Source: an uncultured Bacteroidales bacterium (GTDB lineage Bacteria; Bacteroidota; Bacteroidia; Bacteroidales; UBA932). Taken from it: a DNA stretch of 64,000 nt. A program made the position numbers and the translations under genes. Positions 51,499-61,312 of the stretch are shown in pieces (the first letter of the stretch is position 1; each line of letters begins with the position of its first letter). The notes under the pieces are model-generated. The model worked only from the letters and a program-made list of their open reading frames with translations. It searched no databases and was not told the origin of the DNA. The stretch spans positions 248,001-312,000 of the forward strand of contig CAKUTA010000002.1 in assembly GCA_934691625.1 (NCBI GenBank). Reading direction: 5' to 3'.

Positions 51499-54400
51499 CT
51501 ACTTTACATCCCTGATGCAGCGGACCTTACTTACGGAATTGCGGTTTACAGTAAGGTTCAGGGACGTGTTCTGGATGAAACCGAACCTGTCGCCGGCATA
51601 GCTGGAGTTCGAGCCATATCTTCCCAGGGACCAATATGTGCGGCTGAAAGTTTCTGCCGGCTTGTTCGTGCCCAGATAATAGCGCATTACCGCTGTCTCC
51701 ACCTGATTCGGTGTCCTGTACCCTTCGGGGCAATACGGATTCGGCTTGCCACTTGCTACGGCATCGTTGATGGCAGCATTATATGTCTCGAACTTCATTG
51801 CGGTGTTATCTGTCGGGTACAATGCCTGAGAATCCTCCCTGTATATCTCGAATTTTCTGTACAGGCGGTTCTCCATGGAATGTTCGTCGGACAGGGCCAG
51901 CTCGCTGGAGGTATAGTACCTGTGCGCCATGCTGTTCAGGTTCTCGCTGCTGAACATGAAATCTCCGTCAACAGTCTGTTCCATCTGCAGATAATCCGTA
52001 GGCTCGGTATTCAGGCTGTAGGATTCATCGGTCTTTCCGTCAAGATAGCCTAGATTTCTTACGCATCGTACAGAAGCCTTCCTTATATGTTGCCAGTCTG
52101 CATTGGTCTGGCTGGTGGACAGACCTTCCTCCGCCCACAGCATTGTAGGGTCATTGCTTGATCTGCCTCCGATTGATGATATCCACTGGGTGTAGCTTGT
52201 GCTGGAGATGACATGCTGCTGCAGTTTTCCTTCATCGTCCGAATTCTTGTCTTCCGGGCTTTTGTTATATAGCCTGACATCATCGTTCAATACATCGTTC
52301 CCGATATACATGCCTATAAGCTGGTTTATGGATGCCATATACCAGCGAATCTCATCCCTGTCGATTACACCGTCACCGTTATTGTCCCTGTTGCGCTCCA
52401 TGCAGGCATATCTGAGGTAATTATGGTCGCTGTTCATGGCAGAAACTTCGTTTGCCACCTCGGGATCCATATAATCTGACCACAGCATTCCCTGGATGAA
52501 ATTATGGGCATAGCTGTTGTCGCATAGCCCCCACTCGATGCAGGTGTTGCTTAACCCGTTGGAGTCGCTGTCATTTCTCCTGCGCTCCGGTGTGTTGGTT
52601 TTCCAGTATTCACGTGTCCCCTCGAACTCATCCACACTTTCCGCTCCCCATGCAGTCAGAAGCCCTGTGTTGGTTTCGTCTGTGGAATATATGGTCATGA
52701 TCGGCTTCTGCTGGATGGTCACGATGGAGCCTGTTATCATTGACTCCATGTCCTTGCTGGTCTGTGAATTGCTGAGGATGTGCAGCCTTCTGTCACTCTG
52801 GTTCACGAACTTCTTCCATAGTACCGGATCTGTCTTTCCTGTGAGGGGATCGGACGGATAATAATATTCATCAATAAAAGCCGTCACCTTGATTTTCCTG
52901 TCTGCCGGTTCTCCGCCTTTGTGGTCGAATGCCGTCTCTTTCCCCTCATTGTATTTGATTACCTCTCCTTTTATATAATCCACCAGCTGCACGACATCCA
53001 TGGCCCCGTCATTATGATATCCGGCAAGTCCTGGAGTCCCGTCCCCCTCAGCATTATCTTCTGCAGAACGGAAAGTACTATGACTGGTGAATGTGCGGGG
53101 AGTGTATTTCCTTCTGCTGGACAGGTAGTTCCCCTCGCCATCTGTCTTGTTCATCCTGAAATGCACCCATTTGTAGTCCAGATTGGCAAGACCTTTATCC
53201 GGTCCTCCTGTTGCGAAAGGGGTCTCGGTGAACCATGTGAGGCTGCCCGCCGCATATTTCCCGTTCTCGTCGAAGAAGCTGCTCAGGGAGAAAGTCAATG
53301 TCTTCGTGGAATAATGGCTGTCGCATATCGCGATTTCCTCCTTTGCAATAGTTATGTCTCCGGTAGCTCCTGGCTGGTTCTCCTCAAATTCTGAGGATTC
53401 GTCATTGCTGGTGCGCACCTCCACCCGGATGCTGTTCACGGAATTTACTGTGACAGTGTATGTATAGGAAGTGTTTCTTTCCACATTGAAATTGTCCACT
53501 CCGCTGTAAGTGTCGTTCCTGTCCCCGGATGCAGTGCTGTCAATGGCTGCATTCCAGTCTCCGAGGTGGATTATGTACTGGACATCTCCCCCCAGGATGG
53601 TTCCCTCCGGATCCTTGTCAAGCTCCATCTCCACTTTTCCGGTCACTATAACGTATGTTGAGAAATCATTGGCATACTCGAACATGCGCATTGTCCGTCT
53701 ATATTCTTTCCCGTCCAGCTCGTATGTCACATCGACGGCTCTGTTCAGCCCGGTGGCATCCTTGATGCTCCTGCTGCGGTTCTGGTAGACGTTGTTGCAG
53801 CTTTTCTTCGGCTTCTGCCGGTTTTCAAGCATATAGAATGAGAATCCGCTCCGGTCGTTTGCAGGAAAATCCTCGAAATAGGAAAAGTCTGTATCGAAGA
53901 AATCGGAAGCGCAGATGCTGTAATCCGACGGTTGTGTCTCAGGAGGTACATTGACGCAGTCTTCCCCAGAATCCGCATCAATTCCTCTTTCGGCATAGCT
54001 CAGGAGATATGTTGCCCTCGGGACATTCACGACTTTCCATTTCTCCGGCTTGAACTTTTTTATCACATGCCCAAGTTCATCGGGACGCTTGCCTTCCTTG
54101 AATATGAACCTTATTTTTGCTGTGGTCCTGCCCAGCATTATGGTCTTGTCGCATATTGTCACATTGATGCTTCCTGATTCCCCGCTTCCCTGGATTCCGA
54201 TGCCGGACTGTTTTCCGGTCATTGTAAGATTACCGTTCCGGTTTACGGAAAGCTGCTCCAGATAGCCGGTGAAATTCATGAGGTCATGCTCATACTCTAT
54301 GGAATGAGCCAGCATATCTGATGATACGTTGAAGATATCCATGTCCAGATTTGCGAGCATATAGACTTTCATGCCGTCTCCTCCGTTGCATTTAAGTCTG

Positions 54401-54756
54401 AAAATGCCGTTGGTGGTGCTTCCTGATGAGGTGGTATTGTCTATGTACCAGGAATTGTTGAGAGACGAGGTGACCATCTCGCGTGTGGTTTTCCTGTTTT
54501 TTGCATCGAAGAACTGGCTGCCGGCAAGATGTCCGTCGGCAGCGAACACGAAAGCGTAGAAGTTCTTTATCTGTCCCTCATCTGTTTCACCGAGGGTAGC
54601 TTTAGTTTCAATGCTGATTTCTCCTGATGTTCCGAATTCCATCTGCAGAACTCCTTCTCCATCCATGGAGGACGGGCTGATGGCATTTTCCCTGACGCAT
54701 CCGGTGGCGGACAGTATCAGGGCAATGACGGTGTATATATGTGAGAGTCGTTTCAT
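51499..54756 (-). CDS. Large fimbrial surface lipoprotein, DUF4906-type (probable tip/adhesin)
   Basis: The start is set at the ATG at 54756, one base after the upstream stop; a TTG three codons earlier is less likely. The 1085-residue protein has a lipobox (LSATGC), a fimbrillin-like N-terminal region (IKNFYAFVFAADGHL, TAKIRFIFKEG), a long central region (DUF4906-like), and a C-terminal FISUMP-like domain with DRDEIRWYMASINQL, CPEGYRTPNQVETAVM and a terminal VRCIRDVK. DNNGDGVIDRDE is an EF-hand-like calcium loop. As the largest and last gene of the operon it fits the tip adhesin of a type V (Mfa/Fim-like) pilus. Confidence 0.75.
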   Translation of the reverse strand: MKRLSHIYTVIALILSATGCVRENAISPSSMDGEGVLQMEFGTSGEISIETKATLGETDEGQIKNFYAFVFAADGHLAGSQFFDAKNRKTTREMVTSSLNNSWYIDNTTSSGSTTNGIFRLKCNGGDGMKVYMLANLDMDIFNVSSDMLAHSIEYEHDLMNFTGYLEQLSVNRNGNLTMTGKQSGIGIQGSGESGSINVTICDKTIMLGRTTAKIRFIFKEGKRPDELGHVIKKFKPEKWKVVNVPRATYLLSYAERGIDADSGEDCVNVPPETQPSDYSICASDFFDTDFSYFEDFPANDRSGFSFYMLENRQKPKKSCNNVYQNRSRSIKDATGLNRAVDVTYELDGKEYRRTMRMFEYANDFSTYVIVTGKVEMELDKDPEGTILGGDVQYIIHLGDWNAAIDSTASGDRNDTYSGVDNFNVERNTSYTYTVTVNSVNSIRVEVRTSNDESSEFEENQPGATGDITIAKEEIAICDSHYSTKTLTFSLSSFFDENGKYAAGSLTWFTETPFATGGPDKGLANLDYKWVHFRMNKTDGEGNYLSSRRKYTPRTFTSHSTFRSAEDNAEGDGTPGLAGYHNDGAMDVVQLVDYIKGEVIKYNEGKETAFDHKGGEPADRKIKVTAFIDEYYYPSDPLTGKTDPVLWKKFVNQSDRRLHILSNSQTSKDMESMITGSIVTIQQKPIMTIYSTDETNTGLLTAWGAESVDEFEGTREYWKTNTPERRRNDSDSNGLSNTCIEWGLCDNSYAHNFIQGMLWSDYMDPEVANEVSAMNSDHNYLRYACMERNRDNNGDGVIDRDEIRWYMASINQLIGMYIGNDVLNDDVRLYNKSPEDKNSDDEGKLQQHVISSTSYTQWISSIGGRSSNDPTMLWAEEGLSTSQTNADWQHIRKASVRCVRNLGYLDGKTDESYSLNTEPTDYLQMEQTVDGDFMFSSENLNSMAHRYYTSSELALSDEHSMENRLYRKFEIYREDSQALYPTDNTAMKFETYNAAINDAVASGKPNPYCPEGYRTPNQVETAVMRYYLGTNKPAETFSRTYWSLGRYGSNSSYAGDRFGFIQNTSLNLTVNRNSVSKVRCIRDVK

Positions 54757-54757
54757 A

Positions 54758-56581
54758 TCAGTCAAATGTCGTTTCCGGAGCTTTCTGCTCCCAAGGCAGA
54801 ACCTCGAATCCGAACTGTCCGAGACTCTTGTTGTATGATACTTTCAGATGTATGCGGATAAAATCATTGCGCTTGATTTCGGTAATATCCGCACCGTTCT
54901 CCTTTATGGTCAAGGTAGATATGTTATTCTCTTTCAGTTTGACCGGATAGAATCGGAACATAGTGTTCTCCAGTGGCTTCTCATTCGGATACAGCCCGAT
55001 GCGAGTCCCGTTGATTCCTCCGAATACATCCATATAGACAGGGCACTGTACATCTTCATTATTGATTTTTCTTGTGATGAGAATGTCTTTCCCGTCGTAT
55101 GTGACCATCTGGAGGGCGAATGAACCGTCTGACTGAAGTGCCGGCCTGAACCGGCAGCACCGGTCGGTGGCATCTGTGAGGTTTACGTGGTCTCCAAGGT
55201 TGAAATACAGCCCGGAATGCTCATCATGGTATTTAAAGGCGGAGCCTGAATTTTCTGAAATCACTGCCGGACTGACATACGTTTTGGATGGATGAAGCAG
55301 GGAAAGGCTTTTGAGTGCGAAAATCCCTTCGGCATCGCCGTCTATGTGCACCAGCTGCCAGATGTAGTTCCTGTCCGGATAGTGGAAGACTGATTCATTT
55401 GCACTTTTGTCGGCGTCCATTATTTCATACCGGTCATCGTCAGTCCCAGTAAACCAGTGATACAGGAACTCCTGTCTTCCATGTTTACTGATGTAGAAAC
55501 TGCTTCCGTCCGTCAGCTCATCCAGAGTCTCCACAGGATTCCCTGTCGCTTCAAACTGCTCCTCCATCCCGTTATAGAATACTGCCAATGAATATGTGAA
55601 TGGACTCTGCGTATCACGGTTTTCGCTGATGTATCCGTCGAAAATTGTGGCTCTGGAGTCCCCTCCGATTGTCTGCGGCTCATCTATGGTGCCAAGGAAC
55701 GGGACGATGGCGCGTCTGCTGCCAGTAGCAGGACTTCCATTTTCAGTGCCGAAATAATGGAGCGAATAATCCATTCTCGGGAACAGCCATGACTCTTTCC
55801 TGCTGAATGTGCTGCCGAGTTCCAGGAAACTGATGTTCAATGCCTCCGAACTGCTGTTGGTCACATCTATCCTTATCCTCGCTGCGATGCGGGTCAATGC
55901 GGTGCTGACTTTGTTCAGTCCATGCTTCAGGTCAATATCCGTTTCGGCTGACATCCATAGTCCTTCTTTAGGATAGAGGAAAGGATTGCTGCCCCCATCT
56001 GCCGGGATGGACAGGATTGTGTTATATATGTCGTTGAAATCCAGGCCGTCTTCGCTGGCTTTCAGTTCATCGCCGATTCTTTCCAGCTTGTCCAGAGTCC
56101 CTGCGTAGTATTCAGCTGCTCTGTTGCCTGCAGGGAATGCGATTGTGTAGAGCTTGTACTTCCCCAATGACAAGTTTTTCTTGTCATTATCTTTTAAGTC
56201 TGATTGCAGGAAAGATACTTTTGCCATAGCGGCATAATCCAGTTCCGGATCGATATTCCCGTCGGTGCCGATGAATCCGTTGTTCCCGTCAATGTCGGCG
56301 GAACCTTTCTTGATATCCCTGCAGGCTATCAGCTTGCTGTCCTTGACGACCATTACTGCCAGATGAGACATCAGCCGTCCGTCTATAAGCCTGGCGCTGT
56401 CAGACATGTTCTCCGGAGAATCCGGATTCTCCAGGCCCCCTGCACGGGTCATGACAATGTCAGCTGCAGACACCTCGAATGTGACAGAGACCGGCTCATC
56501 CTCCGATCTGCTGACTTTCACGTCAGTGCATCCGGATGCCAATAGAACTGTACCAAGTATGTATGACAATATCTTTTTCAT
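54758..56581 (-). CDS. Fimbrial lipoprotein, Mfa/FimC-D-like accessory subunit
   Basis: The 607-residue protein has a lipobox (LLASGC). An N-terminal fimbrillin-like domain (LSHLAVMVVKDSK-type strands, LSLGKYKLYTIAFPAGN, KVSTALTRIAARIRIDV) is followed by a trefoil-like middle (LVHIDGDAEGIFALKSLSLL, FRPALQSDGSFALQMV) and a last strand set (NDFIRIHLKVSYNKSLGQFGFEVLPWEQ), which is typical of Bacteroidales fimbrial subunits. It lies between the presumed minor fimbrillin and the tip gene with one-base spacing, so it is probably an accessory tip-complex subunit. Confidence 0.65.
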   Translation of the reverse strand: MKKILSYILGTVLLASGCTDVKVSRSEDEPVSVTFEVSAADIVMTRAGGLENPDSPENMSDSARLIDGRLMSHLAVMVVKDSKLIACRDIKKGSADIDGNNGFIGTDGNIDPELDYAAMAKVSFLQSDLKDNDKKNLSLGKYKLYTIAFPAGNRAAEYYAGTLDKLERIGDELKASEDGLDFNDIYNTILSIPADGGSNPFLYPKEGLWMSAETDIDLKHGLNKVSTALTRIAARIRIDVTNSSSEALNISFLELGSTFSRKESWLFPRMDYSLHYFGTENGSPATGSRRAIVPFLGTIDEPQTIGGDSRATIFDGYISENRDTQSPFTYSLAVFYNGMEEQFEATGNPVETLDELTDGSSFYISKHGRQEFLYHWFTGTDDDRYEIMDADKSANESVFHYPDRNYIWQLVHIDGDAEGIFALKSLSLLHPSKTYVSPAVISENSGSAFKYHDEHSGLYFNLGDHVNLTDATDRCCRFRPALQSDGSFALQMVTYDGKDILITRKINNEDVQCPVYMDVFGGINGTRIGLYPNEKPLENTMFRFYPVKLKENNISTLTIKENGADITEIKRNDFIRIHLKVSYNKSLGQFGFEVLPWEQKAPETTFD

Positions 56582-56591
56582 CCTGACGCTG

Positions 56592-57611
56592 CTAGAATAT
56601 GATTTCTGATGAAGAATATCTTGTATTCCAGTCTCTTACCGAGACTGATACGGCAAGGTCAGGGGCCTGTCTTATCGTATATTCATACCGTTTTCCCGGA
56701 AGATAATCTTCTGCCGGAAGCCCTACGGCCCGGACTTGCTCATTCCCGTCTGCATCTGCTGTCCTGAAATACAGCTTGAGCGAGTCTTCTCCTGTTTTCT
56801 GCGGTATTGTGAGAATATATCCGGAATTTGATGTGAAAATGTTTCCGGCTGAAGCGGTCACGGTAGCAGAATAGGCCTGTGCCCCATTATCGCTGTCTCC
56901 TAAAGAAAGTCCGCTGCATTCCCACAGGTAGCATCTTTCGCCGGCAGCAGCCTTTTCTGCAGGTGCCCATGAGAAGCTGCCTTCTGAATAAGTCATATCT
57001 CCAGAAATCGTGAGTGAACCGTCTTCATTCTGAATCCAGCATGCGAGCAGCTTGTCTGCAGGATCATTGCTTATCTTGAATATGAATGAAAGGCCGGCAA
57101 GGGCGTGTGCGAATGTCATCGCCACTGCGCTGTGCGGCGGCTCGCAGCTGCGTTCCGTGCTTGCTGCAATGATGTCGTCCTGAGATGACAACGTATTCCA
57201 TCCTGTCAATGAAAGTCCCTCGGGTTCAGCCGACAATCCATTGTCAATGAGGCTGTACGGGGCCCATCCCAGAAATGACAGGCTTCCGGATTTCGGCCAG
57301 TAGTAGGAATGGTCTTCGCGTCCATTCTCACCCCATGCTTTCCAGACATTGTCCTTGCAGGAGATCAGCTCGCCAGGGATGTACAACGTAGGAGCTGCAT
57401 CTGCTGAATTCCTCAGCCATGCACAGGAGCCGAAAGAAGATGATGCCGGCAATGCAGATGAACTTTCAGCCTTCACCGCATGGGCGGAGAGGCTCTCTCT
57501 GGAGATGCTGAACGTTATCTGGCTGTCCGATGCTTCCGGCACTGCTTCTTTTCCGGTGCATGCGGCTGCGCTTAAGGCCGCTGCCATCAGTATGTGGCCA
57601 TAAATCCTCAT
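56592..57611 (-). CDS. Fimbrillin-family lipoprotein (minor subunit)
   Basis: The start is placed at the ATG at 57611 (MRIYGHILMAAALSAAAC), giving a correct lipobox; the frame opens 11 codons earlier. The 339-residue protein has Mfa-like/fimbrillin features: YWPKSGSLSFLGWAPYS, MTFAHALAGLSFIFKIS and a last domain ending KRYEYTIRQAPDLAVSVSVRDWN. The YWPKSG...FAYS pattern matches the next upstream gene, so the two are paralogues. It is separated from that gene by a hairpin. Confidence 0.8.
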   Translation of the reverse strand: MRIYGHILMAAALSAAACTGKEAVPEASDSQITFSISRESLSAHAVKAESSSALPASSSFGSCAWLRNSADAAPTLYIPGELISCKDNVWKAWGENGREDHSYYWPKSGSLSFLGWAPYSLIDNGLSAEPEGLSLTGWNTLSSQDDIIAASTERSCEPPHSAVAMTFAHALAGLSFIFKISNDPADKLLACWIQNEDGSLTISGDMTYSEGSFSWAPAEKAAAGERCYLWECSGLSLGDSDNGAQAYSATVTASAGNIFTSNSGYILTIPQKTGEDSLKLYFRTADADGNEQVRAVGLPAEDYLPGKRYEYTIRQAPDLAVSVSVRDWNTRYSSSEIIF

Positions 57612-57638
57612 AGAACTCTTATATTGAAATATTTGAAC

Positions 57639-57664
57639 CCGCATGAGGTATCACCCTCATGCGG
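57639..57664 (-). terminator. Hairpin between the two fimbrillin genes
   Basis: A perfect 10-bp stem, CCGCATGAGG with CCTCATGCGG, around a 6-nt loop, without a strong U-run. A partial terminator or RNA-stability element here would raise major-subunit mRNA over the downstream genes. Confidence 0.55.
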
Positions 57665-57695
57665 ATTGGTGTGCATCGTTATGCACTGCGTGAAA

Positions 57696-58763
57696 TTATG
57701 CACCTATCATTATGTCCTGAGAAGATTCATCTGTCCAGTCTTCGACAGCTGGATCCCAGAGGATTTCTTCAAGACCGAATGTGAGGTTGATGATGTATCT
57801 CTTTCCCATTTCCCACTTTTCGAAGTAATTTTTCACATTGATGGTCTCCTTGCAAACATCATCTACTTCCTTGCCGTTGACGGTTGTCGTCACGGTATAG
57901 CTGATTTCTATTGTGGCGGTTTCGTTCTTTCCCTTGAATGTCTGGGGAATGTAGATGTAGCGGACTTCGTTCTCGCCTGGGACTGGTGTGCTCTTCAGGG
58001 ATTCTACCGGCAAGGCTGTCTCGGTGTAAACCTGTGTAGTCCTGGAGCCGCTTTCATAGCCGTATTCCGCGAGGTTTCCATCATCGGTCTTGTGGAACTG
58101 CTCGTAGTTCATGGCATGGCTCAGATTATGGAACTTGATGGCGTTCAGAGTAAATTTCTTGTTAGCATAGTCCGCTGACTTCTTCACGGTGAAGGCTATT
58201 CTTGTAAGCCTGTGCCTGAAGAGAGTCGGAACACCGTTGGTGTAGTAGGTCGTGGCGTTCCCGCTCTTGTCCATTGCAATCTGTGCAACGAGAAAATCAG
58301 TGTTAGGGTTTTCGTCCAGATCGATCTGTCCGTTTATGCCGCATGAATCCTCGCTGTTGTAGCATGCGAAATGAGACTGGCTGACATTATGTTTGAGATT
58401 GAGGTCGCCCTTGTTCAGAGAATATGCGAAAAATGTAAGCTTTCCGCTTTTCGGCCAGTAATGTATGCTACTGGTGTCTTTCCAGCTGCCGGTCTCTGTC
58501 TGATACGAAATTAAGGAATTCACGATATATTCCTGTGCCTCGAGCCTGTTCTCGCTCCATGATTTGTCGCTTGGAAGGTAGTATGCCCAAGAAGCAAATA
58601 CATTGCTCTTATCGAAATTATCTTTGCTCGGATCTGCCTTCGTCTTCGGTGCTGTGAGGTAAGTGATTTCTGCGCTTCCTGCATCTCCGGCAGGTACGAG
58701 CTCGTTTTTCGAGCATGCGGCGATAACAGCTGATGCCGCGATGAATAAAATAACTTTTTTCAT
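57696..58763 (-). CDS. Fimbrillin-family lipoprotein (probable major subunit)
   Basis: The 355-residue protein has a lipobox (VIAAC), then a two-domain fimbrillin: IHYWPKSGKLTFFAYSLN, LFRHRLTRIAFTVKKSADY, RYIYIPQTFKGKNETATIEISY and the C-terminal KWEMGKRYIINLTFGLEEILWDPAVEDW. In type V pili the precursor is lipidated, then cut by a gingipain-like protease so the donor strand can pair with the next subunit. Its central place in the operon, and the hairpin after it, suggest it is the shaft protein. Confidence 0.85.
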   Translation of the reverse strand: MKKVILFIAASAVIAACSKNELVPAGDAGSAEITYLTAPKTKADPSKDNFDKSNVFASWAYYLPSDKSWSENRLEAQEYIVNSLISYQTETGSWKDTSSIHYWPKSGKLTFFAYSLNKGDLNLKHNVSQSHFACYNSEDSCGINGQIDLDENPNTDFLVAQIAMDKSGNATTYYTNGVPTLFRHRLTRIAFTVKKSADYANKKFTLNAIKFHNLSHAMNYEQFHKTDDGNLAEYGYESGSRTTQVYTETALPVESLKSTPVPGENEVRYIYIPQTFKGKNETATIEISYTVTTTVNGKEVDDVCKETINVKNYFEKWEMGKRYIINLTFGLEEILWDPAVEDWTDESSQDIMIGA

Positions 58764-58812
58764 GATAGTAATATTATAGTTTTTGATTGTTTTCCTATTG
58801 TTTTACACGCCT

Positions 58813-59850
58813 TTACAGGTCTATGTCCCGATGCTCTTCATCCCAGTCATCCACTTTCGGATTGTAACCGCTTCCGCCCTCTATCGGAGGGTCTATCGTT
58901 ATGGTTTCATCCAGCAGCAGCCAGTGGTGCAGTACAGCATTCTCGCTCCGAAAAAGTTTCGAGATGTCGAATGTCCTTGCCACCTTCTTCCCGTCAGACG
59001 TGTTGAGCAGCACGGTGATATCCAGCCTGCTCTCCGAACTTTCGATATGCCCGAAAGTGTTGAATACTGCGCATATTACAGGGACTCCGTTGTCATCGCT
59101 CTTCTGCAGCCTGAACCAGAGCCCGGTCTCAGGCTGGTTTACCCTGGTGTCTGTGGCAATCAGATTCGATCCGGTCATGCCGGTAATCATTGCCTGTGCT
59201 CCCGACACATAGTCTATCCCGTTCACCTTTATCTGCAGGTACCAGCTTTCCACCACTGATCTTGCCTCTGCATATATTGTATGGACTCCTATATGGTACG
59301 GAACTTTTTCCTGCGGGTTCCTTGCTACCATAAGATGTTCCGGTTCCTGGAATATCTCGATGCCGTCACCCTCACTCTTGGATGCGTACTGCTTCAAGAC
59401 GATATCCGGGGCATGGTCTGTATATGCGACGGCATTGTCCCATGAGTAATAGTCCTTTACGAGCGTGGCATCAGTTCCGTAGTCATATATGAGCATCTTG
59501 TATGTCCCCGGGAGAAGCGCCATCTCTCCGGAAACCACCCGACGGCCTTTCTCATTTACTGATATGCCGGAGAGGAATGTTTCTGTAGTCACGGAGCCGT
59601 CGGATGCATTGAAGAAGATAGCATGCATCGCCTCGGGTTCTATCGCAGGAACTTGTACTTTAGGATTGTAGATGTCGCAGGTGACGTTCTGCAGGTCGTC
59701 AATATTGACCTCCACATTTACTTTTGTGAAATATTCCGGGTCTTCCAGAGGACGTCTCTGACAGCCGGTGAACAGCATGCATAGCAGCGCCGCGGCCATG
59801 CACAGGGCATGTCCTGAAACGTAGCTATATATGTATGCTGAAAGTCTCAT
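58813..59850 (-). CDS. DUF5119/FimB-Mfa2-like fimbrial anchor lipoprotein
   Basis: The 345-residue protein has a lipobox (LFTGCQRRPLED), followed by two beta-sandwich domains (VNVEVNIDDL, LLPGTYKMLIYDYGTDATL; later LDITVLLNTSDGKKVARTFDIS) and a terminal PKVDDWDEEHRDIDL. The CQRRPLE start and this layout match DUF5119 proteins, which neighbour DUF3575 genes in Bacteroidales fimbrial loci and resemble Mfa2/FimB anchors. The next upstream gene lies only 5 bp away. It probably anchors the pilus in the outer membrane. Confidence 0.7.
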   Translation of the reverse strand: MRLSAYIYSYVSGHALCMAAALLCMLFTGCQRRPLEDPEYFTKVNVEVNIDDLQNVTCDIYNPKVQVPAIEPEAMHAIFFNASDGSVTTETFLSGISVNEKGRRVVSGEMALLPGTYKMLIYDYGTDATLVKDYYSWDNAVAYTDHAPDIVLKQYASKSEGDGIEIFQEPEHLMVARNPQEKVPYHIGVHTIYAEARSVVESWYLQIKVNGIDYVSGAQAMITGMTGSNLIATDTRVNQPETGLWFRLQKSDDNGVPVICAVFNTFGHIESSESRLDITVLLNTSDGKKVARTFDISKLFRSENAVLHHWLLLDETITIDPPIEGGSGYNPKVDDWDEEHRDIDL

Positions 59851-59855
59851 TTGCT

Positions 59856-61163
59856 TTAATTCCTGGAATCTGTCTTGAAATGCTTATTATGCGAGTCCTT
59901 GCCGAGAGGCAGAACCAGCGATACTTTCACCTTGGTCGGGCCGAACCAGGAGCTGGTGCCGATATTGAACTTATCCCTGAAAAGATGCCCGTAGTCCTCG
60001 TCCGGCATATAGTGCCTGTAATCGCTTCTTACATATCCTGCCGAGACTGAGAACTCCATGTTCAGCCATCGGCATACAGGCATTGCGTAGCCGTAGGTCA
60101 GTCCTGCCGACCAATATTCCCCCTGATAGCATGGACGTGTCTTCCATTGGAGGTCATATTTCCCGGACATGGCATAGGCTCCGGCGAAATGTCCGCTCAG
60201 CCAGTCCCTCTTGTCGTTGCGGCGGAACCACCAGCGCGGCTCAATGCCCATGGACCATATCTGAAGACAATATTTCTTGTCGTTGGTGCCGCCTTTCCAC
60301 CATGGGAAGACATCCTCCACGAGTATGGAGAACTTCCTGGATATGGGAAATTCCATCTCTGCATTCAGCGCTGTCACAGCATCGTATAGCAGGTTGGTCT
60401 TTAATGCCGGATACCAGTGCCTGGACTTGTGCGTTCCGTTGCCTTCACTGGCAGTCCCGGTATTTCTGACCGGGATACCGGAATATTGTTCTCCGTAATC
60501 GGCTGCCGGTCTTGCCGGGGTCAATGCTTTTGTCTCCGGAAGCTGCAGCGGCTGTAATGACGGCTGCGAGAATACTGTTACTGTCGCATATCTGAGATAT
60601 GGGAGCGTATATCTTTTTATATAGGTATAAGGCACGCCGTCATTGAACTTCATGATTCTCCGGTATGTGATATCCGGATTCTCCTGCGGATGACAGACAA
60701 ATTCATTGACAATATCATTCCTGTGCGGAATCCTGCTGTCATTCCTCAATGCATCAATGAATTCTGGAAAGTTCGAGCCGAGAGGGATTATCGTGATTCC
60801 TTTTTGGGCGTGCTGCATCCCGGCGATATGACTCATCAGAGCTTTTCCCCGGTCAAGAGACAGCTTGCCGTTATATGGTACTGAGCCTTCCGGCGAGGCG
60901 CTGGAGAAGATGCGTATGCTGTCAATCTTTCGTCTGCGGCTGCTGAAAAGGCTGTCGATCAGCTGGAGACTTGATTTGTTGCCCATATATGCAGGGTCGA
61001 TTGCGTACTTGTCCAGACGGTAGTATATCTTTACGGAGATGCTGTCGGCTGAATCTGCTGTTTTCCGGGCAGCGGCAATCACTGCCGTTTCAGACAGAAG
61101 CAGACATGCTGCAGCGAGGACGATAAGCCCCGATATGTGAGAGGTTATGCCATTAAGTCTCAC
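59856..61163 (-). CDS. DUF3575 outer-membrane beta-barrel protein with OmpA-like N-terminal region
   Basis: The 435-residue protein has a signal peptide (VIAAARK). Residues about 40-120 look like an OmpA/MotB-like peptidoglycan-contact domain (IRIFSSASPEGSVPYNGKLS, LDRGKALMSHI). The C-terminal half is DUF3575: PALKTNLLYDAVTALNAEME, FSILVEDVFPWW, AYAMSGKYDLQ and a last strand PTKVKVSLVLPL. It is first in the fimbrial operon and may help secrete or anchor the pilus. The poly-C tract lies 46 bp before its start. Confidence 0.8.
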   Translation of the reverse strand: MRLNGITSHISGLIVLAAACLLLSETAVIAAARKTADSADSISVKIYYRLDKYAIDPAYMGNKSSLQLIDSLFSSRRRKIDSIRIFSSASPEGSVPYNGKLSLDRGKALMSHIAGMQHAQKGITIIPLGSNFPEFIDALRNDSRIPHRNDIVNEFVCHPQENPDITYRRIMKFNDGVPYTYIKRYTLPYLRYATVTVFSQPSLQPLQLPETKALTPARPAADYGEQYSGIPVRNTGTASEGNGTHKSRHWYPALKTNLLYDAVTALNAEMEFPISRKFSILVEDVFPWWKGGTNDKKYCLQIWSMGIEPRWWFRRNDKRDWLSGHFAGAYAMSGKYDLQWKTRPCYQGEYWSAGLTYGYAMPVCRWLNMEFSVSAGYVRSDYRHYMPDEDYGHLFRDKFNIGTSSWFGPTKVKVSLVLPLGKDSHNKHFKTDSRN

Positions 61164-61208
61164 GGCTTATAAAACATCTTTTCCGGGGGTGTCGCAGGCT
61201 GCGGTTCT

Positions 61209-61217
61209 CCCCCCCCC
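61209..61217 (-). repeat. Homopolymer of nine C (G on the coding strand) upstream of the fimbrial operon
   Basis: Nine consecutive C in an otherwise AT-rich stretch, 46-54 bp before the DUF3575 start. It lies between the likely -7 box and the start codon. Homopolymers of this size are prone to slippage. Confidence 0.8.
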
Positions 61218-61260
61218 CAGTTGATATATACTATATTTAGTTTATTTATGTTTATGGGTA

Positions 61261-61284
61261 TTTAGAATCTGCTTTGAAATAATT
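61261..61284. repeat. Solitary terminal repeat of dispersed family 2
   Basis: TTTAGAATCTGCTTTGAAAT is a close variant of the left end at 48566. No partner end is visible. Confidence 0.35.
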
Positions 61285-61312
61285 CTAAATCATGTTCCCA
61301 TATTTCATGCTG

